A stretch of DNA of 64,000 nucleotides, taken from positions 248,001 through 312,000 of the forward strand of contig UCCA01000012.1 in assembly GCA_900470805.1 (NCBI GenBank), read 5' to 3'. Position numbers and translations under genes: made by a program. The stretch is from Hyphomicrobiales bacterium. Its GTDB lineage: Bacteria > Pseudomonadota > Alphaproteobacteria > Rhizobiales > Rhizobiaceae. The stretch's first letter is position 1; each line of letters begins with the position of its first letter. Under the pieces are notes generated by a model. The model saw nothing but the letters and a program-made list of their open reading frames with translations. It did no database searches and was not told where the DNA came from. This document shows positions 1-7,594 of this stretch, piece by piece.

Positions 1-2714
1 ATCATGCCGTCGTGGCGGCCGTCATTGCCTTCGAGATCGCCGCGCTGCAGCAGCGCGTCGATGCCGCCGACATCGGCCAGATCCTGCAGCGACCGGTAGC
101 CGGTCAGCCGCATGAATTCCGGGTTGGCATGCATCAGCTGATCGCCGGCATGGATCAGCACCGCCACCGGCAACTGGTCGATCATCCCGGCCGAGAAGCC
201 ATCGGTCATCTTCACCCGCGGCGGCACGAAGCTCGCCAGGATATCCATCTGGCTGACGGTCTCCTCGAGGCCTTCGGTGACGTCCTCGTTGTCATTATCT
301 GCAGGGGCGAGATCGACAGGGGCGGGCAGCTCGGTCCCCGCCGGCTCCGCGTCAACAGACGATGCTCCCTCGCCTGCATCAGCCTCCGGCGTGGAAGTCT
401 CATCGGCCTGCAATTCGGTCACAACTTCCAGAGGCCGCTCATCAGCCGCCGCTGTCGGCGTTACCGCTTCAACGGCCTCGTTGCCGCTCTCCTCCGGGGA
501 GGCCGCCTTGTCGCCGTCAGCCTCCGACCCGGTGACCCCGAAGGCCTCCAGCCGCTTGGCAATCTCGCGGAAATTCGCCTGCTCGGCCGTTGTCAGCCCG
601 GGACCGACGCCATGCAGTTGCACGATCTTGTCGGTCAGGCGGCGGTTCGGCGTTTCGACGATCCGCAAAGCCGGCGGTTCGGCCCGCGGGGAGGGTGCCG
701 CGGTCGCGGGCGTCACTTCTTCTTCTGTCGTCTCTGTCGGCGCATCGGCCGTGTCTACGCCAGGCTCTTCGCTTGCAACGGCTTCATCTACGATGTCGGT
801 ACCGTCGTCCGCCACCGTCTCGACGGCATCAGACAGCTCTTCCGTGACCGGCTCATCGGCCACGGGCTCAAGATCGATAGCATCGTCTTCCACGGCAACC
901 GCCGAAACATCCTCGGCCGCCTGATCATCCGCGACGTCGTCAATCGCCGTAGCCTCGGCGTCCGGCCGCTGGCCAAACGTCAGCCCAAGCGCCAGCGGAT
1001 CTTCCGCCGCATCCGACAGGCGCACCACGCCGAACCCGCGGAAACCGTCGAATTCCCGGCTTCTCGTATAGGTCGGCAGCGCCGCCAGATCGACCGGCAC
1101 GGCAAGGCTGGTGCCTTCGATCGGCCAGTGGATGGTCTTGCCCGACCATGTGTCGCGCCGCTCCAGCGCCTCGGAAATCCTGCCTTCCGGATCGAGATTG
1201 AACAGCGCCGCGATATCGCTGAAGGCAACGCCGATGATGTTGGCGGCATGCGGGCCGACGGCCTCGGCGAACTCGCCGGAGACTTCGCTGAACTGCCCCT
1301 GCGCATCGATCTTCCAGACGAACCGCGTCGCCCGGCTGTTCGGCCGGAACACGAATCCGGCCGTCTCGGCCGATGCGGGCGCTGCCATCAAGCCCTCGAC
1401 GGCAGCCGACGGGCTCGCCGCGACAGGCTCCGCTTCGGGCGTTTTAGTTGTCTCGACGATATCGGCAGCGTCAGTCGCCACGGTATCGACCACATCCGTC
1501 TCCTGCTGCCGATTCTCTGAATTCTCCGTCTCCGCCACGGTCTCATCGCTGATCTCGCTCGGCTCGAAGGCCGCGATGTCATCCTCGTCGGGCAGTGCTT
1601 CGGGATGAAATGCCTCGTCCGGCTCATCGGCCACAGCTTCATCGCCATGAGGTTCCGCCGCGACCTCGTCCTCGGCAACGACGGTTGCCTCCGGGAGATC
1701 GGCATCGCTGGCCATCACCGTTGCAGGCGCGTCCTCGATCGTCGTGTCATCAGGCAGAAAAGCCGCGACGACTTCGCCAATATTGCTCACATCCTCGGCG
1801 TAGGTCGTCTCCGTCACCGGTGCCTCTTCGGCCGCCTCCAGCACCGGTTCGGCGTCGGTGGCCTGCTCCGCGGCGACACCGTCTTCGGCGACGTCGAGGT
1901 CGGCGGCCACCGTCTCTTCCGGCGCCTCGTCGATGTCTTCGATCCCGGCCACCGCGTCGATCGCGTCGGCGAATTGGGCGGGTGCGGCGACACTATGGTT
2001 AACGGCGCTTGTGGATAAGTCGGGCGCATCCGTCGGGTCGAGGCGGCCAAGCACGGTCTCGACGGCGAACAGCAGATAAAGCGCCGGATCGCTGCTGATT
2101 CGGCCGATGGCGGCAGGCAGGTAGCCCTTGCCGGTTGCGACAGGGCGCTTGACCAAGCCATGCGGATGCGCAGCCGCCATCGTCCCCAGCGAGCGGGCGG
2201 TCGGCTGCGTGACGCCGAGCGAGGCAAAGCCCGGCGAGGCGGCGATGATCTCGCCGTCGGCGCCGATGACCGCCATGTGCGTATCGGGATCGTCGAGCCC
2301 CTTCAGCATCTGCGCCGCCGATTGCTCGGCCGAAAGCGCCCGCGTTGGCGCCGGCAGCGACACAAGAATCGCTTGTTCGCCCGGCGACACGCTGATCAGC
2401 TCGACCGAAGCCTGCACGGCAACGCGCTGAAAACCCTGCGGGATGCGGATGATGAAGCTTCTGCTATCGCCGATGATGGCCAGCTGCTGCGCCGTCGCCG
2501 CCAGCTGGCGAAAGGTGATGTCGGCGCGATTGACGCCCTGATCGATCAGGTCATAGACCGTCGAATGCCCGAAAAGCTCCGCTCCGGCCCCGTTCGCCCA
2601 CAGCGCGCCGGACAGGTCGGTCGAAAACAGTACCAACGCCTCGCCCTGCGAGAAACGCTCTCGAACCCGGGGATGCACGGCGATGTCGATGAATGGGTAC
2701 TGTATTGCGGGCAT
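1..2714 (-). CDS. PAS-domain sensor protein, probable histidine kinase (N-terminal part, cut by window edge)
   Basis: An open frame runs on the minus strand from the ATG at 2714 to the left edge without a stop, giving about 904 residues of a longer protein. The first ~200 residues are globular. Very acidic Ala/Glu/Asp/Thr/Val-rich stretches follow (about residues 200-310 and 430-720), separated by a PAS-like segment (about 325-420, beginning TRFVWKIDAQGQFSEVSGEF). A second PAS-like segment with the pattern VLIHAGD...ANPEFMRLTGY begins just before the edge. Large PAS-containing sensor kinases with acidic linkers are typical of Rhizobiales (PdhS-like proteins), but the kinase domain would lie outside the window, so 'kinase' is inferred. 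The plus-strand frames over this region are shadows, open because of the strong third-position GC bias. The gene is divergent to the phasin gene. Confidence 0.75.
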   Translation of the reverse strand, partial: MPAIQYPFIDIAVHPRVRERFSQGEALVLFSTDLSGALWANGAGAELFGHSTVYDLIDQGVNRADITFRQLAATAQQLAIIGDSRSFIIRIPQGFQRVAVQASVELISVSPGEQAILVSLPAPTRALSAEQSAAQMLKGLDDPDTHMAVIGADGEIIAASPGFASLGVTQPTARSLGTMAAAHPHGLVKRPVATGKGYLPAAIGRISSDPALYLLFAVETVLGRLDPTDAPDLSTSAVNHSVAAPAQFADAIDAVAGIEDIDEAPEETVAADLDVAEDGVAAEQATDAEPVLEAAEEAPVTETTYAEDVSNIGEVVAAFLPDDTTIEDAPATVMASDADLPEATVVAEDEVAAEPHGDEAVADEPDEAFHPEALPDEDDIAAFEPSEISDETVAETENSENRQQETDVVDTVATDAADIVETTKTPEAEPVAASPSAAVEGLMAAPASAETAGFVFRPNSRATRFVWKIDAQGQFSEVSGEFAEAVGPHAANIIGVAFSDIAALFNLDPEGRISEALERRDTWSGKTIHWPIEGTSLAVPVDLAALPTYTRSREFDGFRGFGVVRLSDAAEDPLALGLTFGQRPDAEATAIDDVADDQAAEDVSAVAVEDDAIDLEPVADEPVTEELSDAVETVADDGTDIVDEAVASEEPGVDTADAPTETTEEEVTPATAAPSPRAEPPALRIVETPNRRLTDKIVQLHGVGPGLTTAEQANFREIAKRLEAFGVTGSEADGDKAASPEESGNEAVEAVTPTAAADERPLEVVTELQADETSTPEADAGEGASSVDAEPAGTELPAPVDLAPADNDNEDVTEGLEETVSQMDILASFVPPRVKMTDGFSAGMIDQLPVAVLIHAGDQLMHANPEFMRLTGYRSLQDLADVGGIDALLQRGDLEGNDGRHDGM

Positions 2715-2830
2715 GATCGGACCTTTGGTCTTCGGTCATTGTCTAATTAACGGTCTATTAATAACGACTGGCCGCAAACCGGTCCAGCGCAGGCGCCGGC
2801 TTTTGGCCGAAAAGGTTAACGCCGCGTGCG

Positions 2831-2857
2831 GTGCACAATGATGTTGCAGTGCACAAT
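2831..2857. promoter_or_regulatory. Two direct GTGCACAAT repeats, candidate PhaR-type operator
   Basis: The nonamer GTGCACAAT occurs at 2831-2839 and again at 2849-2857, an 18-bp period that places both on similar faces of the helix. Each is preceded by a TGC, giving TGC-rich blocks. PhaR repressors of polyhydroxybutyrate genes are known to bind TGC-rich operators in front of phasin genes. The position, about 75-100 bp before the phasin start, fits autoregulated phasin control, but the match is by eye. Confidence 0.4.
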
Positions 2858-2928
2858 AATTTCGGCTATATAATGCATGTCTAACGAACGAGGCTATCAC
2901 GATGCCGAGACAAAAGGAGCCTATACAA

Positions 2929-3372
2929 ATGGCGAAAATGGAAGACGTATTTTCTATCTCCTCTTTTGATCCTTCGAAATTCGCTGACTCCTTCCGCGAT
3001 TTCGCGGAGAAGGGCTCGATGCAGTCGCGCGAAGCCTATGCCAAGATGAAGGCCGCCGGCGAGGAAGCCGGCAAGACGCTCGAATCGACCGTACAGACCG
3101 CTCAGGCGGGCGCCGCTGAAATCGGCCATCAGGCGATCGGCGCGCTGCGCACCAACGCCGAGAACTCGCTGAGCCACATGGATGCGCTGCTGTCGGTCAA
3201 GTCGGTTGCCGAATTCTTCGAGCTGCAGTCCTCCTTCCTTCGCAGGCAGACGGAGCTGACCATCGAGCAGGCAAAGGCCATGCAGGAAACCTCCAAGCTG
3301 GTTGCCGAAAAGCTGGCCAAGCCATCCAGGGACGCCGCCGAAAAGGTCATGGCCTCCTTCAAGGCCGCCTGA
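2929..3372 (+). CDS. Phasin family protein
   Basis: The product has 147 residues and is almost entirely amphipathic alpha helix. It has the usual phasin composition: many Ala, Glu and Lys, no Cys, and segments such as SMQSREAYAKMKAAGEEAG and SVAEFFELQSSFLRRQTELT. Phasins coat polyhydroxyalkanoate granules in the cytoplasm and control their size. The ATG at 2929 is chosen because AAAGGAG lies nine bases upstream; an in-frame ATG at 2902 has no good ribosome site. A factor-independent terminator follows directly, so the gene is probably monocistronic. The upstream TGC-rich repeats suggest control by a PhaR-like repressor. Confidence 0.9.
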   Translation: MAKMEDVFSISSFDPSKFADSFRDFAEKGSMQSREAYAKMKAAGEEAGKTLESTVQTAQAGAAEIGHQAIGALRTNAENSLSHMDALLSVKSVAEFFELQSSFLRRQTELTIEQAKAMQETSKLVAEKLAKPSRDAAEKVMASFKAA

Positions 3373-3390
3373 TCCTCCACGAACGAAAAC

Positions 3391-3423
3391 CAAAAAGGCT
3401 GGACGCGATGCCCGGCCTTTTTG
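3391..3423 (+). terminator. Rho-independent terminator of phasin gene
   Basis: An inverted repeat pairs CAAAAAGGC with GCCTTTTTG around a short loop and ends in a T run. It begins 18 bases after the phasin stop codon. Confidence 0.75.
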
Positions 3424-3500
3424 TATATAAAGGGGAGATAGGGCTTGAATTAATTTTCAAGTCCCCGTATGTGAGCCCCGTCGCGCCAAGCGACGTTTGT

Positions 3501-3577
3501 GCGGTTGTAGCTCAGTTGGTTAGAGCGCAGGTTTGTGGCACCTGAGGTCGGAGGTTCGAGACCCCCCAACCGTACCA
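3501..3577 (+). tRNA. tRNA-His (anticodon GTG)
   Basis: A complete 77-nt cloverleaf can be drawn: acceptor GCGGTTG/CAACCGT, D stem GCTC/GAGC, anticodon stem CAGGT/ACCTG with loop TTGTGGC (anticodon GTG), and TTCGAGA in the T loop. The 3' CCA is encoded. Position 73 is A and no G-1 precedes the acceptor stem, the known alphaproteobacterial form of tRNA-His. The T stem has one apparent A-C mismatch as read. Confidence 0.95.
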
Positions 3578-3643
3578 TTCTTCCACTTTTCAATGTTTTG
3601 ACGACATGTCGGGCTCTTCACGAGCTCGCCGAATCCGCATCTC

Positions 3644-4525
3644 TCAATGCCGCATCATCACCGGCATCGGCGCGTGCGACAGCACGTAGGGCGTGATGCG
3701 GCCGAGCAGGAGTTCGAGCAGGTAGCCGTATTTGAAGGCGCCGATTAGCAGGCAGGTCGCGTCTTCCGCACGGGCGAAATCGACGATCGCTTCGCCGATC
3801 GATCGCGTCGAGGAGTGGATCGCGGTGATGTCGGCCTTCAGCTCCAGCCGCGTCAGCAGCTCGGCGGCACTGCGCTGGTAGGTGCGCTCCGGCGTGTCGT
3901 TGACGCACAGCATGGTGACGCGATCGGCAGCGTCGAGCCAGCGGCGGGCGGCGATCACGGCGCTGCGGGTGTGACCATGCGGTTTCCAGCCGATCACAAC
4001 GTGCCGCAGAAGATCGCCGCGATAGCCGCGCGCTGGCGGGGCCAGCACCAGCTTGTGCTCGTTGAAGATCACGCTGCGGAAGGCGTCCCGCGCGTCGATG
4101 CTGCCATGGCGCGTGGCGACGACCAGCTGGCTTTCGACGCATTCCGCCGCCACGCAGCGTTCGATATCGCCGCGGCAATCGTCCAGAAACACCGCGCGCC
4201 GGTCGAGATGCCCCCGGCGCCAGCGGGAAAACGCCTGGTTGACCTGATCGAAGCGCTGTCGCGACAGTCCCTGGGCGTGGTCGCGCAGCTGTATCATATC
4301 GATCTCGTCGGCAGACAGGATCATGCTCAGCGGCTCCGAGCCGATATGCGCCGCCGCCATGCAGCCACGCACCGCCCGGGCCGCGTCCTCGGCCATGTCG
4401 AGGCACAGTGGCGCCGTCGCGGGATCGGCCAGCAGGGCGAGGACGTCGGCTCCGGCGTGCAGCTTGTGGAGCGGATTCTCTGTCGGTTGCGGGTAGTCGT
4501 CTGGTCTCGGATCCTGGTTGAACAT
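3644..4525 (-). CDS. Universal stress protein (UspA) family protein
   Basis: The product has 293 residues. The C-terminal third carries the UspA signature as ATCLLIGAFKYGYLLELLLG followed by a PVMMRH end, like the family's G-S-x-x-R...SHAPVPVLVV ending; the N-terminal half is a diverged copy. This tandem Usp layout is common in Rhizobiales cytoplasmic stress proteins that bind ATP or AMP. The start at 4525 (MFNQDPRP) is preferred because GGAAAAGGTCC precedes it; an ATG six codons upstream lacks such a site. The gene stands alone, convergent with tRNA-His. Confidence 0.75.
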   Translation of the reverse strand: MFNQDPRPDDYPQPTENPLHKLHAGADVLALLADPATAPLCLDMAEDAARAVRGCMAAAHIGSEPLSMILSADEIDMIQLRDHAQGLSRQRFDQVNQAFSRWRRGHLDRRAVFLDDCRGDIERCVAAECVESQLVVATRHGSIDARDAFRSVIFNEHKLVLAPPARGYRGDLLRHVVIGWKPHGHTRSAVIAARRWLDAADRVTMLCVNDTPERTYQRSAAELLTRLELKADITAIHSSTRSIGEAIVDFARAEDATCLLIGAFKYGYLLELLLGRITPYVLSHAPMPVMMRH

Positions 4526-4895
4526 CTCGGACCTTTTCCGCAATGCGCTGGCATTGCCGCTGTGGCCGCTCGCCCAATCCCGGGCCGGCGTGCACGGCGC
4601 AATTTTACGCCTCTATCGGGCAGGTGACAACCGCAACCGCGTCCTCCGGAGCGTGGCGAAATCCCCCGCGCTTCAGCCGAACGACTCGGTTGGTAAAGGT
4701 AATTCAATCGTGCTATTCAACGGTCAGCAACCATTTCCCGCGTTTCGCGTTACAGCCCGACGTGCAAAAGATCTTGCTAATCAACACCATCACATCGTGA
4801 ACCGCCTTGGCATTTATATTGCGTTGCAAAATGTGATCGAGAATGCCATTTTCCCGCCGGGGGTTAATTCAGAGTGATTTTAGAAGGAGACGTAT
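4526..4895. other. Intergenic region between usp and small HTH gene
   Basis: No credible gene is visible in these 370 bases. The half next to the usp start is GC-rich. The half next to the downstream gene is AT-rich and holds a sigma-54-like motif (listed separately). Confidence 0.5.
4808..4822 (+). promoter_or_regulatory. Sigma-54-like promoter for small HTH gene
   Basis: TGGCA at 4808-4812 and TTGC at 4819-4822 are placed so that ten bases separate the -24 GG from the -12 GC, the invariant RpoN geometry. The predicted transcription start lies about 60 bases before the ATG at 4896. The spacer is AT-rich and the base after TTGC is G rather than A or T, so the match is good but not perfect. 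Confidence 0.4.
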
Positions 4896-5141
4896 ATGTC
4901 CATTTCGCTCAGCAATCTGGATAAAACCAACGCCCAGCCGATCCCCTCGGTCAACGTTGCCGCTGTTGTCAGGACGGCACGCGAAGCCATCGGCTACAGC
5001 ATCGACGATCTTGCCGTCACCTGCGGTCTGCTGGTCGCGGAAATCCAGGACGTCGAGAGCGGCGAAGACGTTGATCCAGCCAAGCTCAAGCGCATCGCTG
5101 CCGCCCTGCAGCTGCCTTTGGCGTCGCTCGGCCTGGACTGA
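4896..5141 (+). CDS. Small helix-turn-helix (XRE-like) protein
   Basis: The 81-residue product is essentially one HTH domain. The segment VVRTAREAIGYSIDDLAVTC is followed by a recognition-helix region LLVAEIQDVESGEDVDP and KLKRIAAALQLPLASLGL, matching the XRE/Cro fold in order and spacing. It would act as a cytoplasmic DNA-binding protein; its target is unknown. AGAAGGAGA lies seven bases before the ATG. A sigma-54-like motif sits upstream and a GC-rich inverted repeat follows the stop. Confidence 0.75.
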   Translation: MSISLSNLDKTNAQPIPSVNVAAVVRTAREAIGYSIDDLAVTCGLLVAEIQDVESGEDVDPAKLKRIAAALQLPLASLGLD

Positions 5142-5154
5142 TCCAGTCCTGCCT

Positions 5155-5185
5155 GCGGGACCGTCTGTTGCCCGGCCGGTCCCGC
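5155..5185 (+). terminator. Possible terminator after small HTH gene
   Basis: GCGGGACC at 5155-5162 pairs perfectly with GGTCCCGC at 5178-5185. Only a weak T run (CTTTC) follows, so it may be a weak terminator or an mRNA-protecting hairpin. Confidence 0.45.
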
Positions 5186-5367
5186 CGCTTTCCCGCCTTC
5201 GCTTAACCCTTCATTCACCATACCCATTAAACCCGATGGGCAGCCGCACGGCTGAGGTAGTTTTACCTTCCCTCTTTATATGATGCGTTAGCAGCCTGGG
5301 CGCGAATGTTGCCCTCGAAAAACCGCGCCAGGTTGCGCGGACAGAGGCCTGTTTCCAGGGGGACAGC

Positions 5368-5826
5368 ATGGAACAGCGGGAATTTCGGATTGGCGACCGA
5401 CAGGTCAATCGCGGCGAACTCTTCGAGCGTGGCGCCTTGGCCATCTTGTCGATGTGTTCGTTTGCGCTGCCGATCCTCAATATCAGTACGTCGGGCGCCA
5501 CCGACGACGTCTTTCTTTACGACTTCCAGCTGATCGGCGGCGCCGCCTATCTGCTGTCGCTCGCCTATGCGGCAGGGCTCTTCGGCATGTTTGCCCATGC
5601 GATGCGGCACCACATGCGCTTCATCGATCTCGCCGGCGTGGTCGTTACCATCGTCGCCATTTCCCGCGCCATCTACCTGATCGTCCAGAACGCCATCCCA
5701 TCCGATGACCAGCTCTCCGACGCCACCGTCGCCGTCACCAGCATCCATCTCTCCTATGGAAGCCTGCCGCTGCTCCTGCTGCTCGCCGGCGGCCTCTGGC
5801 AGCTGAACAAGTCATGGCGGCATTAG
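5368..5826 (+). CDS. Small integral membrane protein, unknown function
   Basis: The 152-residue product has four hydrophobic segments: about residues 23-40 (GALAILSMCSFALPIL), 54-74, 84-104 (FIDLAGVVVTIVAISRAIYLIV) and 126-145 (SLPLLLLLAGGLWQL). A short charged N-terminus suggests insertion in the inner membrane. It is not assigned to a named family. AGGGGGAC precedes the ATG. The DUF4174-like gene follows about 90 bases downstream on the same strand and may be co-transcribed. Confidence 0.65.
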   Translation: MEQREFRIGDRQVNRGELFERGALAILSMCSFALPILNISTSGATDDVFLYDFQLIGGAAYLLSLAYAAGLFGMFAHAMRHHMRFIDLAGVVVTIVAISRAIYLIVQNAIPSDDQLSDATVAVTSIHLSYGSLPLLLLLAGGLWQLNKSWRH

Positions 5827-5916
5827 GGGCGCCATGAGGCTCGAGCTGCCGCTATCCGACCAAGGATGGAACACCGGCGAGCCGCACACGTTTGCTTTCC
5901 TGACGGGAGAGCAAGC

Positions 5917-6366
5917 ATGTCGGATATCGATCCACGAAATACAGCCAAAGATACCGAGACGGACGGCGCCTCGATGCCGGTGCAGAGTCTGGCGCAGTTC
6001 CAATGGAAAAACCGCGTCGTCTTGATCTTTCCCGACCGGGACAACGCCCAGGCGGCCCGCCAGGAAAACCTGCTGCTCGGCGATCGGTCAGGCCTGGAAC
6101 AACGCGACATCGTCGTGCTCGAAGTGGTCGGTGGAAGCATACGCGCGCTCTTGGGCGCCGGCGCCGATCTTGATGTCGATGCACTGATGCGGGATACCGC
6201 CAATGGCCACCATCGCCCACAGACGGGCGAGTTCTCAACCTTTCTCGTCGGCAAGGATGGCACGGTGAAACTCGCCACCCATGAGCCGATCAGCAACGGC
6301 GAACTCTTCGCCATCATCGATGCCATGCCGATGCGCGCGGCGGAAAAGTCTGCCGCAGGGCGCTGA
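5917..6366 (+). CDS. DUF4174-like protein
   Basis: The 149-residue product has a thioredoxin-like fold pattern recognised as DUF4174: LAQFQWKNRVVLIFPDRDN near residue 25-43, then RDIVVLEVVGG, and a C-terminal GEFSTFLVGKDGTVKLA followed by ISNGELFAIIDAMP. No CxxC motif is present, so redox activity is unlikely. Most family members carry a signal peptide; none is visible here. The start at 5917 is preferred to an in-frame ATG at 5866 because GGGAGA precedes it. The biochemical role is unknown. Confidence 0.7.
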   Translation: MSDIDPRNTAKDTETDGASMPVQSLAQFQWKNRVVLIFPDRDNAQAARQENLLLGDRSGLEQRDIVVLEVVGGSIRALLGAGADLDVDALMRDTANGHHRPQTGEFSTFLVGKDGTVKLATHEPISNGELFAIIDAMPMRAAEKSAAGR

Positions 6367-6404
6367 CCCGATATCAATCACCAAACAGACGAAAGGAGCG
6401 GATC

Positions 6405-6560
6405 ATGTCCGTGCCAAACGAGCCCATGCCCGCAACACCGGTGCCGGCCCCTGACTGGGCGCCGCAGCCGCCGATCCAGGAACCGGAGCCCGACATCCTG
6501 CCGGACGAAGCGCCGAACCCCAATCCTGACGAAAACGACGAGCCCGCCAAGCACGCCTGA
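6405..6560 (+). CDS. Small proline-rich acidic protein
   Basis: The 51-residue product is rich in Pro, Glu, Asp and Asn (for example PVPAPDWAPQPPIQEPEPDI) and should be unfolded. GAAAGGAG lies seven bases before the ATG, and the frame starts 38 bases after the DUF4174 gene, so it is probably in the same transcript. No family is recognised. The strong ribosome site and clean start and stop are the main support. Confidence 0.55.
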   Translation: MSVPNEPMPATPVPAPDWAPQPPIQEPEPDILPDEAPNPNPDENDEPAKHA

Positions 6561-6592
6561 ACGGCGGCTCATCCTTTTCACCGCTGGACGGA

Positions 6593-7501
6593 TCAGAGAA
6601 ACATCCGCCTGTCGGTGGCGACAAGCTCCTGCAGAAAATCCACCACGGTCCGCACGCGCACCAGGTCGCGGGTGCTTTCGTGATATGTCGTCCAGTAGGC
6701 GCGCTGGATCGAGACGTCGGGCAGGATACGGATCAGCTCGGGATACTGCCGGGCGATGTAATCGTGCAGGATGCCGATGCCGGCGCCGGAGCGCACCGCT
6801 TCCGTTTGTCCGGTCGCCGTCGAGATCTCGAAGGAGGCATCCCAGCTGCGCATCACCGACGATGAGAAGTTCAGCGACGCGGTGAAGATCAGATCCTCGA
6901 CGTAGCCGATCCTCGGATGCGCCTTGAGCGCCTCGATATCGGCTGGCGCGCCATGCGCTCGCAGATAGTCCTGCGAGGCGTAGAGCCCGAGCGTATAGTC
7001 CGTCAGCTTTGAAGAAACCAGCCGGCCCTGTTCCGGCCGCTCCAGCGTAATGGCGATGTCGGCCTCGCGCTGCGACAGCGAGAAGGAGCGCGGCACCGGC
7101 ACCAGCTGGATCTTCAGCTCCGGATGCCGCTGGATCAGCCGGCCGAGCCGCGGTGCGAGGAACGACACGCCAAAACCATCCGGCGCGCCGATCCTGACCG
7201 TGCCGGCAATCGTGCTGTCGAGATGGCCGAGGCTCGCCTGCGCCCGCAGCATCTCGGTTTCCATGCGCTCCGCCGCATTGAGAAAGATCTCGCCGTCCTC
7301 GGTCAGTTCGCAGCCATTGGTGCGCCGCACGAGCAGCCGGGTCTTCAGTTGCTCCTCCAGCGTCGTCACCCGCCGGCTCAGCGTCGCGTGGTTGACGCCA
7401 AGCCGTTTGGAGGCTGCAAGAATCTGTCCGGTCCGCGCCACGGCCAAGAACATACGCACATCATCCCAGTCCAAATCGGCCTCCGACTTCAATTTTTGCA
7501 C
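6593..7501 (-). CDS. LysR family transcriptional regulator
   Basis: The 302-residue product has an N-terminal winged HTH (WDDVRMFLAVARTGQILAAS...HATLSRRVTTLEEQLKTRLL, residues about 12-60). The effector domain begins at about residue 93 (GTVRIGAPDGFGVSFLAP). Length and layout are typical. It is divergent to mmsA with 93 bases between the two starts, the usual arrangement for a LysR protein and its target. It therefore probably controls mmsA in response to a valine or inositol breakdown intermediate. That target is inferred from position. Confidence 0.88.
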   Translation of the reverse strand: MQKLKSEADLDWDDVRMFLAVARTGQILAASKRLGVNHATLSRRVTTLEEQLKTRLLVRRTNGCELTEDGEIFLNAAERMETEMLRAQASLGHLDSTIAGTVRIGAPDGFGVSFLAPRLGRLIQRHPELKIQLVPVPRSFSLSQREADIAITLERPEQGRLVSSKLTDYTLGLYASQDYLRAHGAPADIEALKAHPRIGYVEDLIFTASLNFSSSVMRSWDASFEISTATGQTEAVRSGAGIGILHDYIARQYPELIRILPDVSIQRAYWTTYHESTRDLVRVRTVVDFLQELVATDRRMFL

Positions 7502-7594
7502 AACGGTTGCTTATACCTGTTCATTGATTTGTGTAAATTGAAGTGCGATTGTGCGCCATCAACCACAGACAAGAAAACCAGAGGAGAAACACCC

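Noticed and set aside
12..1520. A 502-residue open frame on the plus strand, rich in Arg and His
   Set aside because: It is the antisense shadow of the acidic sensor gene; Ala/Glu/Asp-rich codons read backwards give Arg/Leu/His-rich frames. It has no domain and no ribosome site.
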